NCBI GenBank assembly: GCA_017458765.1
Contig: JAFSZZ010000113.1
Coordinates: forward strand, 1-33,167
Length of the DNA: 33,167 nt
DNA from: Lachnospiraceae bacterium
GTDB lineage: Bacteria > Bacillota > Clostridia > Lachnospirales > Lachnospiraceae
Direction: 5' to 3'
Positions 1-8,084 of the stretch are shown in pieces; the stretch's first letter is position 1; the number at the start of each line of letters is the position of its first letter. Made by a program: the position numbers and the translations under genes. A model generated the notes under the pieces. It made no database searches. It was not told the DNA's origin and saw nothing but the letters and a program-made list of their open reading frames with translations.

Positions 1-220
1 ACATACTGTATCTTTTATATGTTTTTCATTCTCTTTTAGTTTCTTTTGAGAAGTATCCATAGGAGATAAATATAATATCCAAATAATCATAGAGAATGCA
101 ATAAATCAGTGAAGGGAGACAGAGAACCGTCCCCTGTCTCCACCTTTGAGGGTATTCCCACTTTTGTCTCATTCAAACAGCAATGGACCACTAACTCCGT
201 CCCCTTAGGTCATCATGATC
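1..220. other. Intergenic sequence with a REP-like hairpin
   Basis: No coding sequence is apparent. An imperfect palindrome at about 116-141 pairs GGAGACAG with CTGTCTCC around an AGAACCGTCC centre. A second CCGTCCCC motif follows near 197. The layout resembles small repetitive extragenic palindromes of Clostridia, but no copy number can be seen from this window. Confidence 0.4.
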
Positions 221-496
221 CTAAGCTTCTGTAAACTGTTTTTTTAATTCCAGATACTTTTTCTTTATATCCTCCGGTACATCCAGATCCATATCCAAAT
301 AATTGTCTATTATATAATATTCAAGTTCCAGTAACTCTTCCGGTATATCGTCCTCGTCCAAAACAAACAGATTTATACCAAGTTCTTTTGCCCGCTGCTT
401 TTTCCTCCTAAATCGTTCCATATCTTCTCCGGAAACAGAGTATGTATATATCAATGGTCTATCCAATTCAGGTTTCTCAACTAATACTGTTTTCAT
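221..496 (-). CDS. Small uncharacterised protein, partner of the JAB-domain gene
   Basis: A 91-residue acidic, helix-rich protein that I do not recognise. It is preceded by an excellent ribosome-binding site (AAAGGAGG, 7 nt before the ATG), so it is very probably translated. It starts 13 nt after the stop of the JAB/RadC-like gene on the same strand, so the two form an operon. There is no signal peptide or membrane segment. The N-terminal half contains a basic patch (FRRKKQRAKE) and the C-terminal half is rich in Glu, Asp, Leu and Tyr. Function is unknown; the tight spacing suggests it works with, or is processed by, the upstream JAMM protein, which is inference only. Confidence 0.75.
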   Translation of the reverse strand: MKTVLVEKPELDRPLIYTYSVSGEDMERFRRKKQRAKELGINLFVLDEDDIPEELLELEYYIIDNYLDMDLDVPEDIKKKYLELKKQFTEA

Positions 497-509
497 AAGC
501 TGCCTCCTT

Positions 510-1106
510 TCATAAACTTCTGTATATTATCCCATACTTCTCAAGTTCTTTAACTGTTTCGTCAAAAGGCACTTCTTTCTGACGATAGGCTATCAGAGCC
601 TTTTTAATCTCCATATAATTGTCATCTATTAACTCCCGTTCCGTTTTTTCTATCGTATATATAGATCCTTTATTTCCAATAACCATTAAAACAGCCATAT
701 TGGGGGTTATGAAAAATGTATTCAGATCTCTCGCTGAAAATGGGCCGTCACTAGGATGATTATGCAGAACAATGAAAATGCATTCCGAATCATCAATTCT
801 ATCAACCAACGAAGCTATATTAACGGATTTAGATGTTCCAAATTCAGCTCCTATAAAATCAAGAGTATTCAGATTTATCGCGTATGCCATTTCTTTGGAT
901 CCGTGTTTTGTCATTGCATAGCTCAAAAGCTTTTTGCTATACTCAAATATATAATCAACTACTATATCTTCAGATATCGTAGCAAACTGTGGTTTCCGCA
1001 AATTATCGATCACGGTCTGCAATATTCTGTTCTCTTCGCTCACGGTATCTTCCAAAATCATATCTGTACTCATAATCATTACACTATCGGCACGATTTGT
1101 TATCAT
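510..1106 (-). CDS. RadC-like JAB/JAMM-domain protein
   Basis: 198 residues. The core resembles the RadC/JAB (MPN) fold: HNHPSDGPFSARD at residues 115-127 supplies the zinc-binding HxH...SxxD pattern (H115, H117, S124, D127), and E88 in GAEFGT is a candidate catalytic glutamate. RadC-family JAB proteins are common in mobile islands and their biochemical role is poorly defined; the fold is that of a metallo-isopeptidase. The N-terminal 80 residues are not the helix-hairpin-helix seen in housekeeping RadC. It heads an operon with the 91-residue gene and lies in an island with repressor, excisionase and integrase. The start is uncertain: the ATG at 1106 has no close ribosome-binding site, and an AAAGGGAG lies about 20 nt upstream. 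Confidence 0.75.
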   Translation of the reverse strand: MITNRADSVMIMSTDMILEDTVSEENRILQTVIDNLRKPQFATISEDIVVDYIFEYSKKLLSYAMTKHGSKEMAYAINLNTLDFIGAEFGTSKSVNIASLVDRIDDSECIFIVLHNHPSDGPFSARDLNTFFITPNMAVLMVIGNKGSIYTIEKTERELIDDNYMEIKKALIAYRQKEVPFDETVKELEKYGIIYRSL

Positions 1107-1341
1107 CCATCTGCTTGAATAATAATCTCCCTTTGATTATATTATAACACTTTTTACTGTTCTTATCATGTTTTTTCAGCTTTCGGAACATAATCGGAAC
1201 ACGCTTAAGCATCTAAACTTTTAGTTCACTTGACAGTAACTTGTCATAAAGATTTCTCATCACATTTCAAAAATATACTTTGTTTTTCTCTATTTCATGC
1301 ATATATATTTTTTTAGGGTTTTATCAGGAACATCGCTTCTG

Positions 1342-2067
1342 CTACAACAGCTTTGACAGTTCGAACTGCAATAACTCTATCTTTTCCTTAAGAAGTTTCT
1401 TCCTTTTTTCCGTATCTATCTTTTCCGATACAGATCTCGGAAACGTCCATTTCCACATATCATACTCCAGGATAATATTATTCTTTTCTTCGTCAGAAGA
1501 TGCTTCCCTCAGTTTTTCCTCTATATGATTGCGTTCTAAAGTCCATTCAAGGATATAATCATCAATACTGTCACTGCCATATAGGCTTCCCTGTTCTGTG
1601 CCATATATATTTGTGCCGGAACTTGTGCCACATGCATAAGTGCCGGAATTTGTGCCGGATAAACTGTTTGTGCCAGTAAATGACATCTCAAATCCCCTGT
1701 CTGTCTTTCTGACAACTGCATTATACGCCTTTTCAATTTCAAACAATGCATACATGACACCTATGGGAGTTGTCACTATCGGATCTGTCAAAGCCATAGT
1801 TTCCACACCAAGAGCATCCGCGATTTTATTTAACATATCCTCTCTGGGTTTTCTGAAGCCGTTCTCGTACTTCTGTACTCTGTCAGCGCTCAATCCGACT
1901 CTGGCTCCCAATTCGGTTTGTGACATATTAAGAGCAGTACGTATCCTGCGTATTCTTTCACCCATCCTTAATGCCGCGGTGTCACTTTCTGTGTCAGTTC
2001 TATAAGTGGCACTGTTTCCGATGCTGTTATTGCTATCTGGCACAGTGTCATGATTCTTTTCTACCAT
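1342..2067 (-). CDS. XRE-family transcriptional repressor of the island
   Basis: 241 residues. I chose the ATG at 2067 because AAGGAGAGG sits 7 nt upstream; an in-frame ATG 39 nt earlier has no such site. Residues 35-95 form a Cro/CI-type helix-turn-helix (MSQTELGARVGLSADRVQKYENG...). Residues about 130-160 are a low-complexity linker with repeated GTN/GT units, followed by a charged, coiled-coil-prone C-terminus (about 175-241). It is transcribed divergently from the excisionase and integrase genes, and the region between them contains AAGCAC/GTGCTT half-sites. This is the usual layout of an island or prophage repressor. That it binds those sites is inference. Confidence 0.8.
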   Translation of the reverse strand: MVEKNHDTVPDSNNSIGNSATYRTDTESDTAALRMGERIRRIRTALNMSQTELGARVGLSADRVQKYENGFRKPREDMLNKIADALGVETMALTDPIVTTPIGVMYALFEIEKAYNAVVRKTDRGFEMSFTGTNSLSGTNSGTYACGTSSGTNIYGTEQGSLYGSDSIDDYILEWTLERNHIEEKLREASSDEEKNNIILEYDMWKWTFPRSVSEKIDTEKRKKLLKEKIELLQFELSKLL

Positions 2068-2169
2068 AATAAAACCTCTCCTTTTTTCTTGATCATAAAA
2101 ACTCATTTGTTTTTCAAAATTTCATGCATATAGTATGTGAACATCATAACACAGATACACGGAGTTAAA

Positions 2170-2272
2170 AAGCACAAACATGAAATTGACAAGCACACTT
2201 ATTGTCAATTCTGTTTGTGCTTGATAATCACTTTTTAGTATATTATAATATAACAAGCACCAATATGTGCTT
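2170..2272. promoter_or_regulatory. Operator array between repressor and excisionase
   Basis: Half-sites AAGCAC occur at 2170, 2191 and 2255, and GTGCTT at 2217 and 2267. The 2255-2272 pair makes the palindrome AAGCAC-N6-GTGCTT. The 2170-2222 segment forms a nested inverted repeat (AAGCACAAACA with TGTTTGTGCTT, and inside it AATTGACA with TGTCAATT). The excisionase promoter lies among these sites, as expected for repressor control. Confidence 0.6.
2221..2249 (+). promoter_or_regulatory. Sigma-A promoter of the excisionase-integrase operon
   Basis: TTGATA at 2221-2226, a 17-nt spacer, and TATAAT at 2244-2249. The -35 box overlaps one GTGCTT half-site, and an AAGCAC...GTGCTT palindrome begins 6 nt after the -10 box, so repressor binding would block transcription. 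Confidence 0.7.
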
Positions 2273-2299
2273 ACACGCAACAAGAAGGGAGATGATAAC

Positions 2300-2524
2300 A
2301 TGCGTGAAAACAGTAACTGCTCATCTTTTATTGATGAATATGGGGATATCCTCCTACCTGAAGATATCCAGAAGATTCTTCATATCGGAAGGAACACCGT
2401 ATACAAGTATCTGGCAGAGGGTAAGATACGCTCCTTGTGGATAGGTGGAAAGTATCGAATTCCCAAGAATTACTTGTACGAGTTCATCTATAAGGAAGAT
2501 TTTTGCGATAAGGAGGTGGGATGA
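2300..2524 (+). CDS. Excisionase-like helix-turn-helix protein
   Basis: 74 residues from the ATG at 2300, which follows GAAGGGAG. An earlier in-frame ATG at 2267 lies inside the operator palindrome and lacks a ribosome-binding site. The sequence LLPEDIQKILHIGRNTVYKYL is followed by IRSLWIGGKYRIPKNYL, the winged-helix pattern of the HTH_17/excisionase (Xis) family. Its stop codon overlaps the ATGATCATG start region of the integrase, so the pair is translationally coupled. Such proteins bend DNA at attachment sites to direct integrase toward excision; some also act as regulators. It appears intact although the integrase is not. Confidence 0.8.
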   Translation: MRENSNCSSFIDEYGDILLPEDIQKILHIGRNTVYKYLAEGKIRSLWIGGKYRIPKNYLYEFIYKEDFCDKEVG

Positions 2525-2526
2525 TC

Positions 2527-3735
2527 ATGGCGAGGCCTAAGAAAGATGGCAAACGCGCAACTGGAATACAGGGCAAGAAAGGTTTCTTGTATGTTGTAAT
2601 TTCACAGAAAGTGTTGAGGAACGGCTCGCATAGCATAGAGAAGAAATGGATATCTACGGGTCTTCCCGATACCCCTGATAATGTGAAGAAAGCTTCCGAA
2701 ATAAGAATGAGGCTTAAGAATTCCAATAAGGAAAATTTGATTGACAGGAATATTACTGTCAGTGATTACATTGATCACATACTCGCTAAGAAAGAGCGTG
2801 AAATAGCCAATACCACATATTCAAGTTACTTGTATCAGTCAAACAGGATTAAGAAATATTTTGGGGATATGAAGCTAAAGGATTTATGTGGAAACATGGT
2901 GGAGGGGTTTTTGGATGATCTTTTTATATCACATAATCTCTAGTCAAGATCAGTCAAAGATACTAAGGTGTTATTTGGATCTATAGTAGCACAGGCGGTA
3001 AAGGACGGGATAATCCCGTACAATCCGGTAAAGGAAGTTAGGATCAACAAGAATCTTGCAGCCGAATATGCCAGAGAAAGGAATAAGGATGATGAATTCT
3101 TTTCGTATGATGAAGCACAGGCATTTATAAATAGTGTAGAATCACATGAACTGTACGAGCTTTTCTACATAACCTTATTCTTCGGTCTTCGCAGGGAAGA
3201 AGTATTGGGATTAAAATGGTCATGCATTGACCTTGATCAGAAGACGATGACAATAAGCCATACCGTGACTGTAGGAACCACCGTCAACAGGACCAATTCG
3301 ACAAAAACCTATGCAAGCAGAAGAACTTATCCCCTTAATGATGAACAGGTTGATATGTTCAGTTGCATGAAGAAAAAGGAACGGGCTAACAGGAAGTTGT
3401 GCGGCAACGGCTATAAGGACAGCGATTATGTGTTTAAGCATGTTGACGGAACGCTGTATTATCCGGATTATCCTTCCAAGACTTTTAAGAAATTGATAAA
3501 GACATTGCCGAGTCTTCCTCAGGGAATAACATTTCACGGATTAAGATCTTCCTGCGTGTCGATACTGGTTCATCAGGGCATGGATGTCAAGAGTATCCAG
3601 AAGTGGGTCGGGCATGCAGATATTGACACGACCCTTAGGATATATGCAAAGGTTAAGGAAAAGGAAGCCAAGAAGGAAATATCTTCCAGTATGAACTCAG
3701 TGTTCAAGGCAAGAAAGTATTCGCAGAATAACTAG
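2527..3735 (+). pseudogene. Tyrosine-family integrase, interrupted by an in-frame stop
   Basis: Two stretches in the same reading frame, 2527-2943 and 2944-3735, are separated only by TAG at 2941-2943. Reading through it gives an integrase of about 400 residues, the usual length for Firmicutes island integrases. The N-terminal part has the arm-binding and SAM-like core-binding regions. The C-terminal part has the catalytic set: Arg in FFGLRREEVLGLKW, His and Arg in FHGLRSS, His in VGHADI and the nucleophile Tyr in RIYAKV. AGGAGG at 2511-2516 lies 10 nt before the ATG at 2527 and 4 nt before an alternative ATG at 2521. A single base change, for example from AAG, would explain the stop. The downstream half has a possible GTG start at 2968 but would lack the DNA-binding arm. 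Confidence 0.8.
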
Positions 3736-3825
3736 TTGTCGCTATTTCAACATCAAGGATTTCTACTTTTGTTTTAATTTATGGAAGAATAAATCAAAAA
3801 AGTTAGAAAAAAGTTAGAACATGGA

Positions 3826-3862
3826 GAAAAAAATAAAGCCTCCGAATTTCGGAAAGCCCTAT
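3826..3862 (-). terminator. Terminator after tRNA-Ala(CGC)
   Basis: On the minus strand an imperfect stem built from TTCCGAA and TTCGGA, flanked by short GC pairs, is followed by TTTATTTTTTT. It lies just past the 3' end of tRNA-Ala(CGC) and would end the L,D-transpeptidase/tRNA transcript. Confidence 0.55.
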
Positions 3863-3871
3863 TTTACTGAA

Positions 3872-3944
3872 TGGAACCGAAGGGATTCGAACCCTCGACC
3901 TCTGCGTTGCGAACGCAGCGCTCTCCCAACTGAGCTACGATCCC
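3872..3944 (-). tRNA. tRNA-Ala (anticodon CGC)
   Basis: A 73-nt cloverleaf. The acceptor stem GGGATCG/CGGTTCC contains the G3:U70 pair that specifies alanine, with discriminator A. The anticodon stem CTGCG/CGCAG encloses the loop TTCGCAA (anticodon CGC), and the T-loop is TTCGAAT. CCA is not encoded. The 3' end faces the integrase, the usual arrangement when an island integrates into a tRNA gene. Confidence 0.95.
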
Positions 3945-3962
3945 GAAAAATTCTTTAATAGA

Positions 3963-3990
3963 AAAATTGTACTGGAGCTAGCCGGACTTA
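3963..3990 (-). repeat. Partial duplicate of the 3' end of tRNA-Ala(GGC)
   Basis: About 26 bp matching the A-rich flank, discriminator, acceptor strand and first part of the T-arm of tRNA-Ala(GGC) recur here, 70 bp from the intact copy (second copy about 4033-4060). The similarity stops abruptly in the T-arm and the rest of the tRNA is absent. This is a typical remnant of site-specific integration at a tRNA 3' end, or of a partial tRNA duplication. Confidence 0.65.
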
Positions 3991-4041
3991 CCATTAAGCC
4001 GGTATACCAACGTCACTGGTTAGATTCTTGAAAAACTGTAC

Positions 4042-4114
<73 letters not shown>

Positions 4115-4119
4115 TTTTA

Positions 4120-4656
4120 TCAGTGCACTATGACCGGTGTTCCGACGCCTACCATACTGTATAATAATATCGCCTGGTCATGAGGGATGTTTACACATCC
4201 GTGAGAACCGTTGCTCTTGTATATCTCACCGCCGAAACTCTTCCGCCATGTTGCATCATGTATACCCACATTGCCGCAGAAGCGCATCCATCTGTTAACC
4301 CACACATGCCATGTGGGACCGTTAAGGTACTTCCCGGGGACACAACTGTTTATCGCAAAAACTCCCCTCGGAGTGCCCCTTCCGGGCTTACCTGTAACAC
4401 AGGGAGTTATAAGAGCCGGGGTTCCGTTAACGTAGTATACGAGCATCTGATTATCTATGCTTACGTCTATATAGGTCATCGGGGTCTGTGCGACGGGTTC
4501 CACAGTTTGCACAGGAACAGAGGGCATGGCCATTATATCCTGTTCCGGGATCATACCCGGGACTGCCAGATCAATTGCGTACGCATCCTTGGGACAGAGA
4601 ATAAACACCGTCCACACAAGCGCGGCCAGAACAACATGTTTAAGTATCTTACGCAT
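4120..4656 (-). CDS. Exported L,D-transpeptidase (YkuD domain)
   Basis: 178 residues from the ATG at 4656, with AAAGGGGG just upstream; the longer reading uses a TTG. The N-terminus is a signal peptide (KILKHVVLAALVWTVFIL...AYA). The YkuD catalytic domain spans about 60-178: IDVSIDNQMLVYYVNG, the conserved GRGTPRGVF and GIHD (H133), and the active-site motif SHGCVN with H152 and nucleophile C154. These enzymes form 3-3 cross-links in peptidoglycan or attach proteins to it, outside the membrane. The protein is short and has no LysM or peptidoglycan-binding domain. Transcription probably continues into the two tRNA-Ala genes. Confidence 0.9.
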   Translation of the reverse strand: MRKILKHVVLAALVWTVFILCPKDAYAIDLAVPGMIPEQDIMAMPSVPVQTVEPVAQTPMTYIDVSIDNQMLVYYVNGTPALITPCVTGKPGRGTPRGVFAINSCVPGKYLNGPTWHVWVNRWMRFCGNVGIHDATWRKSFGGEIYKSNGSHGCVNIPHDQAILLYSMVGVGTPVIVH

Positions 4657-4695
4657 ATATCCCCCTTTATCCGTCAAAACAGAATGATCGGCCTA

Positions 4696-4724
4696 ATTAT
4701 AAACCAAATCATTACAACTAACAA
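4696..4724 (-). promoter_or_regulatory. Promoter of the L,D-transpeptidase / tRNA-Ala unit
   Basis: On the minus strand TTGTTA (4719-4724), a 17-nt spacer and a perfect TATAAT (4696-4701), 39 nt before the start codon. No other promoter is evident before the tRNAs. Confidence 0.6.
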
Positions 4725-4792
4725 GTATATTTATAAAGTCACTGTTCCATCCCTTTATCCAGTATTACATAATGGAAACATCCATGATGTCC

Positions 4793-6409
4793 TTATTCCT
4801 CAAATTTGATCACGATAGTATCATCTATCACTTTTATCGATCCTGCATCGGGATATACCGGCATTGCTGTCACTTCCGGATTATTGCAAAAGTATTCCTC
4901 ATCCTCATCGGAATTTCTTATTATAGGATTAAAACCCAAAACATTAGTCATGATGTTCCAATAGGAGTATGCACTTATATTGGTGTATGCTTTTCCGCCA
5001 ATATTAAATGTTCCGTTTATATTTGCGCGTTTATTGTAGGTTTCATATTTTGACGGAGTTCCTATGAGCGCCACCGGCATGTCTTCCCTGTATCCCTCAA
5101 CACTTTTTATCTGTGTCATAAGCACTGAAAAAAACGCGTTATCATGCATATTTGTATATTCCATGGAAAGATAATTGCCATTTGCAAACCATATGTATGT
5201 GATGACCGTTGCTGCAAGTGCGATGGATGTTATCACATCTGCCACTTTCATGAATCTGTCGCTGTAATTTCCGTCTTCTTTCCTATATGATGGTATGTCG
5301 GAAAGCGCAGCAAGACATGCTATGGGGATCACAAGCACATATACTACCTCGTAAACCATTATAGAATACATGGTACCCGATGAAATGGCCATTATTATGA
5401 TAAGATTTATCGCTATTGGCAGCACGGCCATAACAGCTGTAATAATGAGCTTAAGATGCAATGCTTTAACAGATGCCCAGGTCTTAAGCAGGGTATATAA
5501 GAGTACCAGGATGGATACCAAAAAGGCAAAACGCACGATCATATTGGGATTCATGGAATACATATCTCTGAACGGGAGCTTAAGAAAGCATTTATAGCAT
5601 CTTAAAATCCCTTCCACTAACTGGCCAGGACTTAATTGCCCCATAGTATCAAGGTTCTCGTATGTCTGCATTTTTTTCCCTGTAACTGCAAGCGCCAGCT
5701 TACTGCTGAAAAGATATGCCGCCATGCATGTTCCGAGGTAAAGGACATAAAAACCGCACCTTAAAACCGCTTCCTTAAGATCGGGATCGTTACGGATAAG
5801 ATCGATCAGCAGGCAACCTGCCAACATGCATACTGCCGTGACAAAATTAGCCTGATATATAGCCATTCCGTATATGACCAGAACAGCAGATATGATAATA
5901 CATATCACCTTTTTTACCGCACCGCCGCTCCGGCCATACTTTACAAGTATCCAAATGCCCGCCGCGGTCATCGCGATACCTATAGCATAGTAATGGGTAG
6001 TGAACATATAGAACATTCTGGAAACCAGGGCCGGAAATGTGGTCATAAGTGCCCCCGTAATACCCGCATAGAACTCATCGTTTATATCTATCACCGCCAC
6101 TGCAAAGCAGGCTGCAAGTGCATACAGGAGCAATGTGATAAAACCGTTAATGAAAGGTATGGTAAAACAGTCCGCGAAAAAAATCTTCTGCAGCCACACC
6201 GTAACCGATAATGCCCATCGCCCCACTTCTACTCCCGTGCCAAATCCTGTAGGTGTATGCCAGAGTTCATCATAATTATACAGATGATTCGTAAGAGCAT
6301 AGATATGAGCCATCAGTCCGCATATAAGTCCGGCGAAAAAGCATATCCTGTATCTTCTCTCTATCCTGTTATAACTTTCCTTTATAAAATTCCCTGCTAT
6401 ACTCTTCAA
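4793..6409 (-). CDS. Polytopic membrane protein, probable GtrII-type glucosyltransferase
   Basis: 538 residues with about ten hydrophobic segments, the first at about 22-40. The N-terminal pattern ALTNHLYNYDELWH...VEVGRWALSV resembles the glucosyltransferase GtrII family (Glucos_trans_II), GT-C-like enzymes that use a lipid-linked sugar to modify surface polysaccharide or glycolipid outside the membrane. The acidic DE after the first membrane segment is the expected catalytic position. A soluble C-terminal region of about 110 residues follows the last segment. It lies 22 nt downstream of a second membrane protein of similar size and is surely cotranscribed. A GAGGGAA about 14 nt before the ATG is a weak ribosome-binding site. 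The acceptor is unknown. Confidence 0.7.
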   Translation of the reverse strand: MKSIAGNFIKESYNRIERRYRICFFAGLICGLMAHIYALTNHLYNYDELWHTPTGFGTGVEVGRWALSVTVWLQKIFFADCFTIPFINGFITLLLYALAACFAVAVIDINDEFYAGITGALMTTFPALVSRMFYMFTTHYYAIGIAMTAAGIWILVKYGRSGGAVKKVICIIISAVLVIYGMAIYQANFVTAVCMLAGCLLIDLIRNDPDLKEAVLRCGFYVLYLGTCMAAYLFSSKLALAVTGKKMQTYENLDTMGQLSPGQLVEGILRCYKCFLKLPFRDMYSMNPNMIVRFAFLVSILVLLYTLLKTWASVKALHLKLIITAVMAVLPIAINLIIIMAISSGTMYSIMVYEVVYVLVIPIACLAALSDIPSYRKEDGNYSDRFMKVADVITSIALAATVITYIWFANGNYLSMEYTNMHDNAFFSVLMTQIKSVEGYREDMPVALIGTPSKYETYNKRANINGTFNIGGKAYTNISAYSYWNIMTNVLGFNPIIRNSDEDEEYFCNNPEVTAMPVYPDAGSIKVIDDTIVIKFEE

Positions 6410-6431
6410 ATCTTGTTCCCTCTAATCTTTC

Positions 6432-8015
6432 TCAGAAAAGATTATGATCAAAAACCACTATATATCCGTCCTCGTCAAAAGGAATAACATTAAGCGCATC
6501 CTTACATACAGTATCCTTAACAGATTCATACTCCCATGAAGACAGAAAGGCAAAATAACGATCAATACCCTCCACTGCTTCAAACTGATCGTCTCTTGAA
6601 TTATACCTTCTGGGTGTGATCTCTCCTCCTTCCGATATAAAGACAGGAGCTACCGTTATATCGGAACCCGACAACACGGTGGTTACCTGCGCGGACCAGT
6701 ATTCAGCATACCCCCTGTGAAGATCATTATCCCTGAGTACACTTATCAGACGGTCATACCTGTTCTGGCCTCTCAGAGTCGCAACACTATATGTGCTGAA
6801 CACGCAGGCCAAAGCCAGTATGATCGCCAGTACCGCTCCAAACCGCGACAATGCTCCATGCATTAACAGCCATATCATAAAGATCACGGTCACCGTAAGA
6901 GCAGTCATATACAATCCGATCATCCTATGCGCCGTTCCTCTGGCCTGGCTGAAATCATAAATGAACATAGTTGACGCCAATAATATGATATATGAGATCA
7001 TATATATCCGGATATTCTTATTCTCTATTCTCCGGTATGTACAGAGCGCCAAAAACGGGGTGATGATGATGACCAGACTCACAAAAGCCATATACATCAC
7101 TCTGATGCCGGTCATGGATTCCATTGGGATTTCCGATGGGATTTCTCCTGCCAGGCATACCATCATTATCCGGAGCCTCTCCGTAAAATCCCACACCCAT
7201 TCCTGCCAGCCCGGTATGGCTTTAAACATACTTTCATATACGGTGGTCACCCCGGACAACCTCTGCACGATCGCAGATGCGATAAATCCGGCACCCGCTG
7301 CACACAGACCCGCGACACTTACCACTGCAGTATTCCTGTTTTCGGTGCACAGCAACTCATCTTTTATACATACAAATCTTTCCATCAAAACAGCCCCGTA
7401 AAATGGTATACAGAAAAACAATATCGTTGTAAGACCGTTTGTGCAGAACAAAGCTGTCAGAACGATCAGAAGTAATGACCTCTTTCTGTTATCTTTTGAA
7501 AAAATCGTTTTCGCCGTGTCTATCCCTGAATAAACTGCCATTGCGATCATAACAAACAGCAGTCCGAGACTGTAATGGATCACATGGCCCCACATGATCA
7601 TGCGGGTATCCTTGGTGGGAAGACTCATCAGCAAAATCACCGAGGCTGCGACCATGGTATGTTCAACCGGAAAATCCATGGACCTTAAAAACTTGTATAA
7701 TGAAAATACAAATATCGCAAGAAACAATACGAATCCCAACGCGTGAGCAGTATACCCGACACCGAACACAGCCACAAACGGCAGCATCAGGAGAGATCCT
7801 CCAAATGGCAGTGTATAAGCATAGAACATTTTCGGATCGAACAGTCCGTTACCGGTAAGCATTGCTTCCGACCACAGTATCGTATCTGTAAAATCGGAAT
7901 CAAACTCGACCCTTTCCTTTACGAGGATATAATACAGTACCATAGATATCGAAAATACGAATAACAGTATTGCACCCATTCTCTTTCGGTTAAATTTTCC
8001 ACCCTCGGCATTCAT
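6432..8015 (-). CDS. Polytopic membrane protein, GT-C-like
   Basis: 527 residues from the ATG at 8015, which has AGGAG 7 nt upstream; an in-frame GTG at 8042 lacks one. There are about ten hydrophobic segments. After the first (about 13-31) comes an acidic loop, VEFDSDFTDTILWSEAML, comparable to the catalytic loop of GT-C glycosyltransferases. The last about 100 residues are soluble. I cannot assign a specific family. The pairing with the GtrII-like gene suggests that both act on a cell-surface glycan. It is the first gene of the operon, behind a good promoter. Confidence 0.65.
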   Translation of the reverse strand: MNAEGGKFNRKRMGAILLFVFSISMVLYYILVKERVEFDSDFTDTILWSEAMLTGNGLFDPKMFYAYTLPFGGSLLMLPFVAVFGVGYTAHALGFVLFLAIFVFSLYKFLRSMDFPVEHTMVAASVILLMSLPTKDTRMIMWGHVIHYSLGLLFVMIAMAVYSGIDTAKTIFSKDNRKRSLLLIVLTALFCTNGLTTILFFCIPFYGAVLMERFVCIKDELLCTENRNTAVVSVAGLCAAGAGFIASAIVQRLSGVTTVYESMFKAIPGWQEWVWDFTERLRIMMVCLAGEIPSEIPMESMTGIRVMYMAFVSLVIIITPFLALCTYRRIENKNIRIYMISYIILLASTMFIYDFSQARGTAHRMIGLYMTALTVTVIFMIWLLMHGALSRFGAVLAIILALACVFSTYSVATLRGQNRYDRLISVLRDNDLHRGYAEYWSAQVTTVLSGSDITVAPVFISEGGEITPRRYNSRDDQFEAVEGIDRYFAFLSSWEYESVKDTVCKDALNVIPFDEDGYIVVFDHNLF

Positions 8016-8055
8016 CGGTTTTCTCCTGCATTGATCGGTCACTATGAACTAATAA

Positions 8056-8084
8056 AATATAACATACCGTTATTATACGGTCAA
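8056..8084 (-). promoter_or_regulatory. Promoter of the membrane glycosyltransferase pair
   Basis: On the minus strand TTGACC (8079-8084), a 17-nt spacer and TATATT (8056-8061), 40 nt before the start codon of the first gene. Confidence 0.65.

Noticed and set aside
2968-3735. Separate intact recombinase gene
   Set aside because: It is in the same frame as the upstream half, starts with GTG without a ribosome-binding site and lacks the DNA-binding arm.
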